A DNA stretch of 64,000 nucleotides from Martinezella dioscoreae (lineage in GTDB: Bacteria > Pseudomonadota > Alphaproteobacteria > Rhizobiales > Rhizobiaceae), in the NCBI RefSeq assembly GCF_009176305.1, contig NZ_BLAJ01000003.1, forward strand, positions 248,001 through 312,000, in the 5' to 3' direction. Positions 43,209 through 51,822 of the stretch are shown here, in pieces. Made by a program: the position numbers and the translations under genes. Numbering within the stretch: position 1 is the first letter of the stretch; each line of letters opens with the position of its first letter. The notes beneath the pieces are model-generated. The model was not told the DNA's origin. It saw only the letters and a list, made by a program, of their open reading frames with translations, and did no database searches.

Positions 43209-44222
43209 TCAGAGCGCGCCGATATCCTGCAGCTTCTTGAGGACCGCCATATTCGGCTCGCCGGTTTCCGGCAGGCGATAGTGCTTCTGGAAGCGGCGGA
43301 TCGCTGCCTTCGTCTGCTCTCCGGCTACGCCGTCGATGCTGACATTGCTATAGGCGATATTGCTCAGACCCTTCTGGATCTGCATGACCATATTGACCTT
43401 GTTAACCGCATCGCTTGGCGTTGCTTTCGCCGCTACCGCGCCGGTCTTCAAGTTCTTTTCGGCATTCTGTATGGCGGCAGCAACCGGGTCGATCGCATCC
43501 GCCGTGGCGGAAACGTTGACGGGGCGCTCGGCGGGGACGGCAGCCGTCGCATTCGCTCTGCCGCTAGCCGGCTGTGCAGCAGCGGCATTGCTGGCCTTGA
43601 GGGCGGCAAGAAGCTCCGGTGTCGGCGTACCGGTCTGCGGAAGACCAGACGCCTCCTGGAAGAAGAGGATGGCCGATGTCGTGCGCGATCCCGGCTTCCC
43701 ATCGGCTGCGCCATCATAGAGGCCGTGACGGATGAGTTCAGCCTGTACATCGGCAATCAGTTTCGACGGCGCGCTGGATGACTGTGCTGTTGAGGGTGCC
43801 GTGGCGGAATTGGAAGCCGAATCCTGCCTTTCTATCCGAAAGGTGGTGACATTGCCGGCATCGGCCTGCTGCGCGTGCAGGAAGGATTTGCGGCCGGGGA
43901 TCTGGTAGGGAGACGCGGGATCGCGGGTGCGCAATATGGGCGATGGATGCGCGCCCGTCTGATACCAGAGCGCGTTGGCGGTGACGAAGCCAAAAACCCC
44001 GAAGAAAAGCGCCACGCCGCCGGCAATGGCTGGATGACGGCCGACTGCACTGCCGATCAGAGCGGCGAGCGCGCCTGCACCGCGAAGGCCAAGGCCGCCC
44101 AGCGCGGTGCTGCCGCGCAGGCCCAGGCTGCCAAGGGCAACCGCACCACGGGAGGCCAGGCCGGGCTGCTTGCGCTTGCCCTTCCCTCTTCCCTTAGGCG
44201 ATTTTCGCTTTTGCGGGGCCAT
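43209..44222 (-). CDS. Peptidoglycan-binding-domain membrane protein
   Basis: A 337-residue protein. The very basic N-terminus is K/R/G-rich over the first 20 residues. Glycine/alanine-rich repeats follow, then a transmembrane helix near 66-88 and a periplasmic region with two PG_binding_1 domains. The first is at about 152-208 (I-A-D-V-Q-A-E-L-I-R-H-G-L-Y-D-G) and the second at about 280-335 (V-M-Q-I-Q-K-G-L-S, D-G-V-A-G-E-Q-T-K-A-A-I-R-R-F-Q). A low-complexity Ala/Ser/Pro linker joins them. It presumably tethers the inner membrane to the cell wall. The start overlaps the upstream kinase gene by 29 bases, so the two are coupled. Confidence 0.85.
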   Translation of the reverse strand: MAPQKRKSPKGRGKGKRKQPGLASRGAVALGSLGLRGSTALGGLGLRGAGALAALIGSAVGRHPAIAGGVALFFGVFGFVTANALWYQTGAHPSPILRTRDPASPYQIPGRKSFLHAQQADAGNVTTFRIERQDSASNSATAPSTAQSSSAPSKLIADVQAELIRHGLYDGAADGKPGSRTTSAILFFQEASGLPQTGTPTPELLAALKASNAAAAQPASGRANATAAVPAERPVNVSATADAIDPVAAAIQNAEKNLKTGAVAAKATPSDAVNKVNMVMQIQKGLSNIAYSNVSIDGVAGEQTKAAIRRFQKHYRLPETGEPNMAVLKKLQDIGAL

Positions 44223-45771
44223 TCATCAGTTCCTTGTTTCGCCCTTCATCTATCTCCACAGTATGTTTCAGGCGCGGCGGAAAATCGACAGGACGATTAA
44301 CATCCACAGGCTGCTGCATCGTTACGGCACCGGAGCCGTCGAACGGAATGAGGATGGTGATGACCGTACCCTCGCCCGGCGCGCTCGCAATCGAGAAGTT
44401 TCCGCCATGCAGGCCGACGAGGCCCTTGACGAGCGACAGACCGAGGCCGGTGCCGGCGTAACGGCGGGTGTAGTCGTTCTGGATCTGCACGAAGGGCTGG
44501 CCGAGCGATGCCAGCCGTTCGCTGGCAATGCCGATGCCCGTATCGCCGACCGACAGCTTCAACATGCCATCGGCCAAAGCAGCATCGATGGTGATCGCGC
44601 CGCCCGCATCTGTAAATTTGATGGCATTGCCGACGAGGTTGATGAGGATCTGCTGGATCGCCCGCTGGTCGGCGACGATCTCGCCGAGGCCGCGCTGGAT
44701 GCGGCTTGTCAGCGTCAGTCCCTTTTCCTTCGCCTGCAGCCCGAGCATTGCTTCGCATGTCGCAATGGTGTCCTCGATCGCGAAGGATTCGAGCAGCAAT
44801 TCATAGCGGCCAGCCTCGATCTTGCTCATGTCGAGCATGGTATTGACGACCGACAGAAGATGGGCACCCGACTGGCGGATCAGGCCGACATATTCGCGCT
44901 GGCGGTCATTTTCCAGCTTGCCGAAATACTCGCCGCTCAGAATATCGGAAAAGCCGAGGATGGCGTTAAGCGGGGTACGCAGCTCATGGCTGACGGCAGC
45001 GAGGAAGCGCGACTTGGCATCATTGGCCGATTCCGCCTCGGCCGCCTTGCGCGCCGCATCCTCGCGGAGCTGCTGGTCCTGAGAAATATCGCGCAACTGG
45101 CTGACGATTGCCGTCAGGCGCCCCTCGCCATCGCGGCGCGCGGTCAGCTCCATGCGCACATGGACGAACTGGTCATCACCGCCGACAACCGCCGAGCGTT
45201 CCAGGCGCAAATCGGCGCTATGGGCATCCCTTCCCTGGCGCAGTACATCGATCGCCTGCAGGAAGACGATTCTGTCTGAGACGTGGATCTGCTCGACGAA
45301 GCCACGCCCGGCGGGGTCGCGCATCCAGCTCAGAAATTCCGCACGATCGCGACCACCGACTGTGGTCACATTGCCCTGGGGGTCGAGCAGCAGGACAAGG
45401 CCGAAGGCCGACTCCAGCATCAGATCGCGGTGCTCGACGACGACGGCCTCTGCCGGGTGCAGGGCAGGCCGCTGACGCGACAGCGCGATGCTGCCCACGG
45501 CCGAAAAGAGGAAGGCGGCGCATACCGTGGCCACACCGGCAGGCAGCGCCACGGCCGGGCTGGTAAGGAGGGAAAGACCGGCCGGAACGGCAAAGAGCGC
45601 GACGGAAGAAGCAAGCGCAAGCCGGCGCAGGATCGCCAATTCCTGCCCTCGGACTTCGCCATCCCCGCTCGTCCGGGAAAGCCAGTTTCGGCCTACCCGG
45701 TCCACGAGGGCTACAGCCCCAACAGAAATGTCACTCAATACGCGCACACTACAACCCGTCAAAACGGTCAC
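44194..45771 (-). CDS. PAS-domain membrane sensor histidine kinase, DivJ/PleC-like
   Basis: A 525-residue protein. Two adjacent transmembrane helices (about 50-70 and 75-97) come first, then a PAS domain (about 118-230), a coiled coil, and the H-box S-H-E-L-R-T-P-L-N-A-I-L with H262. The catalytic domain has N-L-V-G-N-A-I-K-F-T, D-T-G-I-G-I and Y-A-G-T-G-L-G-L. The H-box surroundings (G-K-L-E-N-D-R-Q-R-E-Y, T-M-L-D-M-S-K-I-E-A-G) place it in the DivJ/PleC/PdhS group controlling DivK-CtrA. Start GTG 45771 has no good ribosome site, so the true start may lie slightly downstream. It overlaps the PG-binding gene. Naming it divJ would be premature. Confidence 0.85.
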   Translation of the reverse strand: MTVLTGCSVRVLSDISVGAVALVDRVGRNWLSRTSGDGEVRGQELAILRRLALASSVALFAVPAGLSLLTSPAVALPAGVATVCAAFLFSAVGSIALSRQRPALHPAEAVVVEHRDLMLESAFGLVLLLDPQGNVTTVGGRDRAEFLSWMRDPAGRGFVEQIHVSDRIVFLQAIDVLRQGRDAHSADLRLERSAVVGGDDQFVHVRMELTARRDGEGRLTAIVSQLRDISQDQQLREDAARKAAEAESANDAKSRFLAAVSHELRTPLNAILGFSDILSGEYFGKLENDRQREYVGLIRQSGAHLLSVVNTMLDMSKIEAGRYELLLESFAIEDTIATCEAMLGLQAKEKGLTLTSRIQRGLGEIVADQRAIQQILINLVGNAIKFTDAGGAITIDAALADGMLKLSVGDTGIGIASERLASLGQPFVQIQNDYTRRYAGTGLGLSLVKGLVGLHGGNFSIASAPGEGTVITILIPFDGSGAVTMQQPVDVNRPVDFPPRLKHTVEIDEGRNKELMNGPAKAKIA

Positions 45772-46200
45772 TTATCGGACTGCACAATAGGCCCCGCCGA
45801 CTTAAGGAAAGAATAAAGAAGGAACGCTGAGGATGGCCGAAAAGGGCTCAAAATCCCGTTTTGACGCAGAATGAAGGACCTTTGTTTTTTGTGGTTAACA
45901 GCGGGTAAGCAACGGATTTTATTCGTATTTCTGCCGCGCGTTAACTTTTGCGGCAAGGCTTGCATCCGCAAACCCCTGCATATCAGGCGGATAGGGCGAG
46001 ACATGCTTAACAGCAATCGCTACAATTTGAACCAAATGCTGGTAAAAGCCGGAAAGCTAAAATTTGAATCAAAATTGCAGAAAATGCTGCCGAGTTTTGA
46101 AAAGCGCTGTTGTCCTCTGCCAGATAGGGTTCGAACCAGATCGGACGGGCAAGTCCGAATCGGCGATCGAGCCGAGCGACAGAGAGGATGGGGCTAGGCG
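45772..46200. promoter_or_regulatory. Divergent intergenic region between PAS kinase and DUF5330 gene
   Basis: A 429-base region with no convincing gene. Three TTAAC segments lie at 45896-45900, 45942-45946 and 46008-46012; these resemble CtrA half-sites, but none has the N7 partner. A GGTTCGAACC near 46128-46137 recalls a tRNA T-arm but has no matching stem. Promoters of both genes must be here. Confidence 0.35.
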
Positions 46201-46665
46201 ATGTGGTTTCTGATTAGAGCAGGGTTCTGGTTTTCGCTGGTTCTCATGTTCCTGCCGATCTTTGCAAAGCCCGAGGGTGCGCCGCGGCCGGCAGGTGAAG
46301 CGACGCTGCAGGTTTCCGATGCGATTTCGGCTGCATCGGGCGTCGTTCAATATGTCGGCGCCATGTGCAACGAGAAGCCGGATGTCTGTGCCAAGGGCGG
46401 CGAAACGCTGACGGCGCTCGGCTATCAGGTCGGCGACGGCGCTCGCGTCGCCTACGACATGCTCGGCCGTCACTTCAAGGATCAAGCCGCAAATCCGCAG
46501 GCAGCTGCCGCAACGGCTCACACGGGCACCGATCAGGTTGCCGCCATGGCGCAGCCGATGCCGGCCAAGCGCATCACGGGTACAGAAACGGCCGACGCCG
46601 TCGTTACCGGCACGGTCAAGCTGCCGTCCTCCATTCCGCTGCCGATGCCGCGCCCACATATCTGA
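46201..46665 (+). CDS. DUF5330-family secreted/membrane protein
   Basis: A 154-residue protein. The N-terminal hydrophobic helix M-W-F-L-I-R-A-G-F-W-F-S-L-V-L-M-F-L (about 3-21) acts as signal or anchor. The periplasmic part has two cysteines (A-M-C-N-E and D-V-C-A-K-G) with the D-A-I-S-A-A-S-G-V-V and G-G-E-T-L-T-A-L-G segments typical of DUF5330. A proline tail ends the protein. GAGAGGATGGGG stands shortly before ATG 46201. The family is restricted to Rhizobiales-type bacteria and its function is unknown. It precedes sufE by 129 bases. Confidence 0.8.
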   Translation: MWFLIRAGFWFSLVLMFLPIFAKPEGAPRPAGEATLQVSDAISAASGVVQYVGAMCNEKPDVCAKGGETLTALGYQVGDGARVAYDMLGRHFKDQAANPQAAAATAHTGTDQVAAMAQPMPAKRITGTETADAVVTGTVKLPSSIPLPMPRPHI

Positions 46666-46794
46666 CATTTCTTCCATTGGCCCCAACTTCAGCGCCGTCG
46701 ACCCCCATGGTCGGTGGCGTTCTTTGTCGTCCTGGGTTCAAATCGGGCACCGTTTCGCCTATATCCAAGACAATGGACAATCTGGACTGCTGCA

Positions 46795-47217
46795 ATGACA
46801 CCGCTTGAGAAGATCATCGAAGACTTTTCCTTCCTGGACGAATGGGAGGATCGCTACCGCTTTGTGATCGAGCTCGGCAAGGCGCTGCCCGACCTGCCGA
46901 AGGAAAAGCGGACTCTGGAAAACAAGGTGCAGGGCTGTGCGAGCCAGGTCTGGCTCGTCACGCATGCATCTGGCGATCCGGACAATCCGATATTGACCTT
47001 TGAAGGTGATTCAGACGCGCATATCGTGCGGGGGCTGGTGGCGATCGTGCTAGCCACCTATTCCGGCAAGCCAGCTTCGGAAATCGCGGCTCTCGACGCA
47101 CTCGATGTCTTCGGGAAGATCGGGCTGGTGGAACATCTGTCCTCGCAGCGCGCCAACGGATTGCGCTCGATGATCAAACGCATTCGCGAAGAGGCTCGTG
47201 TCAGGGCCGCGGCATAG
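46795..47217 (+). CDS. sufE: Cysteine desulfuration protein SufE
   Basis: A 140-residue SufE. The sulfur-accepting cysteine C48 lies in V-Q-G-C-A-S-Q-V-W-L. The W-E-D-R-Y-R start region and the R-A-N-G-L-R-S-M-I end are characteristic. It takes persulfide sulfur from the desulfurase SufS and passes it to the SufBCD scaffold for Fe-S assembly. ATG 46795 gives the conserved M-T-P-L-E-K-I-I start; the frame is open from 46714. A bidirectional hairpin terminator separates it from convergent mucR. The other suf genes are not in the window. Confidence 0.93.
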   Translation: MTPLEKIIEDFSFLDEWEDRYRFVIELGKALPDLPKEKRTLENKVQGCASQVWLVTHASGDPDNPILTFEGDSDAHIVRGLVAIVLATYSGKPASEIAALDALDVFGKIGLVEHLSSQRANGLRSMIKRIREEARVRAAA

Positions 47218-47241
47218 GCCGCTCCTGCAGCCAACATGGGG

Positions 47242-47272
47242 ATAACCCGGCCCAAAAGCCGGGTTATCTTTA
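47242..47272. terminator. Hairpin terminator between sufE and mucR
   Basis: A perfect 10-bp stem (47242-47251 with 47258-47267) encloses a CCAAAA loop, followed by CTTTAA on the plus strand. It probably ends sufE and may act for mucR as well, since the stem works in both directions. Confidence 0.7.
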
Positions 47273-47289
47273 AGGTCGTTATGGAACTC

Positions 47290-47718
47290 TCAGCGGCCGC
47301 GCTTGCGACGTTGGCCGAGGCCCATTTCCTTTGCCAGGCGCGAACGGGCTTCCGCATAGGCTGGTGCCACCATCGGATAATCGGCAGCGAGGTCCCACTT
47401 TTCGCGATATTCTTCCGGCGAAAGACCATGATGGGTCATGAGATGGCGCTTCAAAGACTTGAAGCTGCCGCCACATTCGAGGCAGGTGATCTGGTCATCC
47501 TGCACGGATTTGCGAACGGATACGGCCGGCTTCTGCTTTTCGACCACGGTTACGGCAGGTGCCGGAGCCGAGGTGCTGCTCAAGGCGGAATGTACGTCGG
47601 AAATCAAATTCGGAAGGTCGCTGACCGGTACGACATGGTTGCTGACATAGGCCGCAACAATGTCGGCAGTCAGTTCAACCAGTAACTCCTGCCCGTTGCC
47701 AAGGGCCGCATCTGTCAT
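47290..47718 (-). CDS. mucR: MucR/Ros-family zinc-finger transcriptional regulator
   Basis: A 142-residue protein. An N-terminal oligomerisation region (about 1-60) is followed by the bacterial C2H2 zinc finger with C79, C82, H92 and H96/H97 in [14 protein letters not shown]. The basic C-terminus is Y-R-E-K-W-D-L and R-R-K-R-G-R. ATG 47718 has AGGAGA before it. MucR/RosR proteins are H-NS-like silencers that bind A+T-rich DNA, control exopolysaccharide, motility and cell-cycle genes, and usually repress their own promoter. The long A+T-rich region upstream fits autoregulation. Rhizobia often have several paralogues, so which one this is stays open. Confidence 0.92.
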   Translation of the reverse strand: MTDAALGNGQELLVELTADIVAAYVSNHVVPVSDLPNLISDVHSALSSTSAPAPAVTVVEKQKPAVSVRKSVQDDQITCLECGGSFKSLKRHLMTHHGLSPEEYREKWDLAADYPMVAPAYAEARSRLAKEMGLGQRRKRGR

Positions 47719-48249
47719 TGTGTTCTCCTGTTCATCGGCTTGCCTGCTGCGTCCGCGCCTCCGGAGAGCACGCAGGGCACAACGTTGCTATATATTTTGC
47801 GCTCGGCTACGGAAATCTGTCGATTTCGCTATGTCCCAGCGCCGAACAATCCGCACAAACGCATTGCTCGTATTCGTAGCAGTCACCAGCAAGAAAACGG
47901 TGGATAAAACCAAATTTCTTTCCGCATGAAATCCACCCCTAGACCTCACGTGAGAGAAAACCGCCCCTTGCCGCCTGACATCAGAATTAGCGACCGCGAT
48001 AGCGATCTTTAATCACTTACCGGAAGAAAGTTTTGCTCAGCTTTTCATCAAAGAAAGATAAAAGCATCGAGAGCTTAAACCCGGTCGAGACTAACTCAAC
48101 ATCAGAACTCTACTTGAATCTGAATTAGCACTCTTTATCCAAATGTCCAGTTTTTAATCCCTACATTTCTTCGCAAAAAATTCATCTACTAAAAAACAGA
48201 TAACTAATAACGCGAACAGCTATTCCTTTCTGAACAATTTCCACGTTTG
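47719..48249. promoter_or_regulatory. Long A+T-rich region upstream of mucR
   Basis: About 531 bases without a gene. From 47930 to 48240 it is strongly A+T-rich with many T-A steps, the kind of DNA that MucR/Ros proteins bind. On the minus strand an A-A-A-A-T-A-T-A-T-A stretch near 47791-47800 could be the mucR -10 region. No terminator for mrpG is obvious at the right end. Operator role is inferred. Confidence 0.4.
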
Positions 48250-48615
48250 TTAGCCCTTCTTTCTATACGCGCCTTTGGTGATCTGCTCCCTCGCCAGCAG
48301 TTCATCCCGCACGGAAGGCGGCGTCAGCCGATGTCCAGCCCTGTGTGCCGCCCTCGCGAGAAGATGCGCTGCGATCGGTGCCGTCAGCACGAAAAAGACG
48401 AAACCCGCCAATGCTCTTGCCAGGACAGATATGTCCTGCGAGTGGATACCGACCGCAAGTAGTAGTAGGCCGGAGCCAACCGTACCCGCCTTCGACGCCG
48501 CATGCATACGGCTGTAGAGATCGGGAAGACGCACGATGCCAATCGCTGCAATGAGCGAGAACAGCGCACCCGAAAGTAGAAGCACGGTTACTATGATAGC
48601 CCAAAGCAAATCCAC
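48250..48615 (-). CDS. mrpG: Mrp/Mnh cation:proton antiporter subunit G
   Basis: A 121-residue protein with three hydrophobic helices (about 5-27, 40-62 and 66-88) and the conserved [22 protein letters not shown] pattern of MnhG/PhaG. GTG start 48615 overlaps the mrpF stop TAG by one base. Subunit G is required for the complex, though its exact role is unclear. It is the last gene of the seven-gene operon. Confidence 0.95.
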   Translation of the reverse strand: MDLLWAIIVTVLLLSGALFSLIAAIGIVRLPDLYSRMHAASKAGTVGSGLLLLAVGIHSQDISVLARALAGFVFFVLTAPIAAHLLARAAHRAGHRLTPPSVRDELLAREQITKGAYRKKG

Positions 48616-48992
48616 TATCGCCCTTCCTTCTTCCGCCCGCGGTGCTTACGCCTCTTTTTGCCTTCGGCTGCGGTATTCTCATCCGGTCCTGCGCCAGCCT
48701 GTTGCACGGCATCCGATTGCCCCTGTGTCAGGATGAACCGTGCGAAGGCGACGGTCGCCAGAAAGCCGACGAGACCGAGCGAGATGGCAATATCGATATA
48801 GAGCGTGAAACCCGTCTTGATGGCGATGATGGCGATGAAGCCGATGGCGATCGCCACCAGCATGTCGAGCGCGAGAACCCGGTCCGGCAAGGTCGGGCCG
48901 GCCACCACACGATAGACGGTCAACAGGAAGGCAATGCTCAGAATGCCGAGCGCCACCATCGCGGCGGCCGAAACGACGGACGCGGCCATCAT
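48615..48992 (-). CDS. mrpF: Mrp/Mnh cation:proton antiporter subunit F
   Basis: A 125-residue protein. Three helices contain the family segment [19 protein letters not shown]. The K/R-rich tail ([11 protein letters not shown]) is longer than usual. ATG 48992 overlaps the mrpE stop (ATGA); the frame upstream to 49064 lies inside mrpE and is not used. It is a membrane subunit of the hetero-oligomeric antiporter. Confidence 0.93.
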   Translation of the reverse strand: MMAASVVSAAAMVALGILSIAFLLTVYRVVAGPTLPDRVLALDMLVAIAIGFIAIIAIKTGFTLYIDIAISLGLVGFLATVAFARFILTQGQSDAVQQAGAGPDENTAAEGKKRRKHRGRKKEGR

Positions 48993-49462
48993 CGGAAGGC
49001 CTCCATGATCCGGCGCTCGAAGCCATCGGCGATGCTGCGCCTGATGGCCTCCGGATCGGAGCAATCGAGCGCATGGACGTAAAGCGTCTTGCGATCATCG
49101 GAGACGTCGACGGACAGAGTTCCCGGCGTCAGCGTGATAAGATTGGCAAGCAGCGTGATTTCGAAATCGCGATCGACCGTCAAGGAAAAGGCGAAGATAC
49201 CGGGCTTCACGTCCATCCTGGGGCTCATGACGGCGACGGCGACCGCCCAGACCGACTTGGCGAGCTCCCGGATGAACAGCAACAGCAATGCCAAAATACG
49301 GCGGACACGGCCAAGATAAAGCACGCCGCCATAGGACGAGCGGACGATCGCCAGCGCAATTGCCGCAAGGGCGAATCCGAAGACCAGATTGATGAAGGAA
49401 GCGCTGCCGGTGATGGCGACCCAGACGATGGAGAGCAGCAGGTTGAAGACGAACAGGATCAT
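48989..49462 (-). CDS. mrpE: Mrp/Mnh cation:proton antiporter subunit E
   Basis: A 157-residue protein. Two N-terminal helices (about 3-38) and another near 55-78 are followed by a cytoplasmic domain with [16 protein letters not shown], the MnhE signature, and H-A-L-D-C-S-D-P-E. The start overlaps the mrpD stop by four bases. Part of the membrane complex; not itself proton-pumping-like. Confidence 0.94.
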   Translation of the reverse strand: MILFVFNLLLSIVWVAITGSASFINLVFGFALAAIALAIVRSSYGGVLYLGRVRRILALLLLFIRELAKSVWAVAVAVMSPRMDVKPGIFAFSLTVDRDFEITLLANLITLTPGTLSVDVSDDRKTLYVHALDCSDPEAIRRSIADGFERRIMEAFR

Positions 49463-51021
49463 TGCGCGCCTCCTGCCGTGGGGAAGACCGAGCGCAGATA
49501 GGCCGATGGTTGCTCAAGGCCGGCAGCGGCGGCCTGCGTTAGGTGCAGGAGCCATTCCGGAAACAGGCCGAAGCCGACGACAAGCAGAGAAAGAGCAAGG
49601 AGCGGCAGCGCCGCCTGCCATGCAATCGGCTCCGCTTCAATCCCATCTGCCGCCGCCGGGCGCCAATAGGCCAGGAGAAATACCCGCCCGAACACGATTG
49701 TCGTCAGGAAACCGGCCAAAAGGATTGTTGCGGCAAGCCACCATGCGCCCGTCGCGAGCGCCGCCTTCACGAGCACCACCTTCGGCCAGAAGCCGGAAAA
49801 GGGCGGCAAGCCGCTGATGGCGAAGAACAGCACCAGCGAGATGCCGGCAAACCAGCCGTTGCGGCGATAGAGGCCACCGAGGGCGCTCAAGGAAAAGCTG
49901 CCGCCGAGCCGAGCCGCCTGCCCTGCGAGCAGGTAAAGTGCCGTCATCAGCACCATCGAATGCAGTGCATAGAAGATCGCGCCGCTGAGGCCGTCGGCAC
50001 TGCCGAGAGCGACACCCGCAAGCATGGTTCCGATACCGGAGATGACGATATAGCCGAGCATGCGCCTGACATCGTTTGCCGCCAGCGCTCCGACGACGCC
50101 GACAAGCATGGTGGCAATAGCAACGACCGCGACGAGCGGACCAAGCTCCACCCGCTCGACAGGCAGCAGCATGACCAGAACCCGGATCATCGCATAGACG
50201 CCGACCTTGGTCAGCAAGCCGGCAAAAATCGCCGAAACGGTGATGCGTGGTGTGTGATAGGAGGCTGGGAGCCAGAAATTGACCGGAAAGGCGGCAGCCT
50301 TCATGCCGAAGGCTAGCAGGAATAGGCCGGCCAGCGTCATCAGCGGTGCGTTGCTATCACCCGCCCTCGCCTTCAGCGCGATATCGGCCATGTTGAGCGT
50401 GCCGAAGACGGCGTAGAGATAGCCGACGGAGACGAGAAAGAGCGTGGTGGCGATTAGGTTGAGGACAGCATATTTCAGCGCACCGTCGATCTGCTCAGGC
50501 TCCGAGCCAAGTATCAGCAGGCCAAAAGACGAGATCAGCAGCACCTCGAACCAGACGTAGAGGTTGAAGACATCGCCCGTCAGGAAGGCGCCGCTAACGC
50601 CGGCGAGCAGCAGCATCAGGAATGGAAAGAAGCCATATCGCCGACCACTCACCGTGATTTCGCCAAGAGAATAGAAACCCGCTGCGAGCGCAACCACCGC
50701 CGCCGTCAAAGCCATGAGCGCGCCAAAAATATCGACGGTGAAGGCGATGCCGAAGGGCGGCAGCCATCGCCCCATGACCATGGTCACGGCGCCGTCGCCG
50801 ACGACCCGATAAAGCAAGGCAGCATCGATCAGCACCAATAGCACAAGGCCGGGAATGGCGATCGCGGCATGCCATTCGGTACGATTGCGCAGCATCAGAA
50901 GAAGCGCGCCGAGCCCGATACACAAGACGACCGGCAAAATGACGAGCCAATGTCCCATCGGTATCGGCGCTGCGACCAGCGCCTGGGAAAGATCAACTGC
51001 GGTATCCGTGGGTCCAGCCAT
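49459..51021 (-). CDS. mrpD: Mrp/Mnh cation:proton antiporter subunit D
   Basis: A 520-residue polytopic protein homologous to complex I antiporter-like subunits (NuoL/M/N). The Proton_antipo_M core includes F-N-L-Y-V-W-F-E-V-L-L-I-S with the conserved Glu, followed by the A-L-K-Y-A-V-L-N-L and F-P-V-N-F-W-L-P-A-S-Y-H-T segments with key Lys and His residues. It is a likely proton-conducting subunit. The start is four bases after the mrpC stop. Confidence 0.95.
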   Translation of the reverse strand: MAGPTDTAVDLSQALVAAPIPMGHWLVILPVVLCIGLGALLLMLRNRTEWHAAIAIPGLVLLVLIDAALLYRVVGDGAVTMVMGRWLPPFGIAFTVDIFGALMALTAAVVALAAGFYSLGEITVSGRRYGFFPFLMLLLAGVSGAFLTGDVFNLYVWFEVLLISSFGLLILGSEPEQIDGALKYAVLNLIATTLFLVSVGYLYAVFGTLNMADIALKARAGDSNAPLMTLAGLFLLAFGMKAAAFPVNFWLPASYHTPRITVSAIFAGLLTKVGVYAMIRVLVMLLPVERVELGPLVAVVAIATMLVGVVGALAANDVRRMLGYIVISGIGTMLAGVALGSADGLSGAIFYALHSMVLMTALYLLAGQAARLGGSFSLSALGGLYRRNGWFAGISLVLFFAISGLPPFSGFWPKVVLVKAALATGAWWLAATILLAGFLTTIVFGRVFLLAYWRPAAADGIEAEPIAWQAALPLLALSLLVVGFGLFPEWLLHLTQAAAAGLEQPSAYLRSVFPTAGGAQ

Positions 51022-51025
51022 GGCG

Positions 51026-51403
51026 TCAGTACCCCAGGGGCGGCAGCGGCCGCTCCTCCGGTTCAGCGAGCCGCATCTCGCCCGTATTGTCGGTCTTCAA
51101 GGCCTGATAGGCCCGATAGGTCAGGACAAGCAGAAAAGCGAGGAACGAGAAGGAGATGACAATCGCTGTCAGGATTAAGGCCTGCGGCAGCGGATTGGCG
51201 GCGGCAAGATCGAGCGTGGCCGCGCCTTTCTGAATGATCGGCGGCACTTCGGGCGTGACCCGGCCGGCCGTGAACAGCAGAAGGTTGACGGCGTTGCCGA
51301 GGATCGCGATGCCGAGCATGATGCGGATCGAGTATCGCGAAAGCATCAGATAGATCGCAGCGGTGAAGAAGATGCCGACGACGACGGCGAAGACGGCTTC
51401 CAT
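51026..51403 (-). CDS. mrpC: Mrp/Mnh cation:proton antiporter subunit C
   Basis: A 125-residue NuoK-like protein with three helices and the family segments I-M-L-G-I-A-I-L-G-N-A-V-N-L-L and L-P-Q-A-L-I-L-T-A-I-V-I. ATG 51403 overlaps the mrpB stop as TGATG; the longer frame to 51538 lies inside mrpB. Its short acidic, proline-rich tail is cytoplasmic. Confidence 0.95.
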   Translation of the reverse strand: MEAVFAVVVGIFFTAAIYLMLSRYSIRIMLGIAILGNAVNLLLFTAGRVTPEVPPIIQKGAATLDLAAANPLPQALILTAIVISFSFLAFLLVLTYRAYQALKTDNTGEMRLAEPEERPLPPLGY

Positions 51404-51822
51404 CAATCCACCTCCCGCTCTTCGAGCGCGAGCGCGATCGAGGTGATGGCGCCGACGACGACCAGATAGACGCCGGTGTCGAAGAGCATGACGGTGGAAA
51501 GCGGCACCTCGACACCGAAGAGATGCGGATAGATCCACAGCCCCGTCATGAACGGCACGCCGGCAAAGACGGACACCAAGCCGGCAAGGGTCGAGGCAAG
51601 CAGGCCGAAACCGGCAATCGCCAGCGGATGAAAGATGATCGCGCGGCGGACGGCCGTCACGCCGCAGGCAATGCCATAGATCGCGAGCGCCGAAGCCGCG
51701 ATCAGGCCGCCGATAAAGCCGCCGCCGGGCTCGTTATGACCGCGCAGCAGCACGAAGATGGAGAAGAGCAACATCAGGGCCGTCAAAAACGGCGCGGCGG
51801 TGCGGAAGATCAGCGTGTTCAT
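51403..51822 (-). CDS. mrpB: Mrp/Mnh cation:proton antiporter subunit B
   Basis: A 139-residue MnhB protein. Helices carry [16 protein letters not shown], the strict signature of this subunit, and [12 protein letters not shown]. It is a separate gene here and not fused to subunit A as in the rhizobial PhaAB type. It overlaps mrpA by four bases and mrpC by one. Confidence 0.95.
   Translation of the reverse strand: MNTLIFRTAAPFLTALMLLFSIFVLLRGHNEPGGGFIGGLIAASALAIYGIACGVTAVRRAIIFHPLAIAGFGLLASTLAGLVSVFAGVPFMTGLWIYPHLFGVEVPLSTVMLFDTGVYLVVVGAITSIALALEEREVD

Noticed and set aside
46120..46145. GGTTCGAACC reminiscent of a tRNA T-arm
   Set aside because: Flanking bases do not form the 5-bp T-stem, and no acceptor, D- or anticodon arm fits around it.
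46725..46755. CCTGGGTTCAAATCGGGC resembling the 3' end of a tRNA
   Set aside because: The stem would be mismatched, no cloverleaf can be formed, and the stretch lies just before sufE in ordinary sequence.
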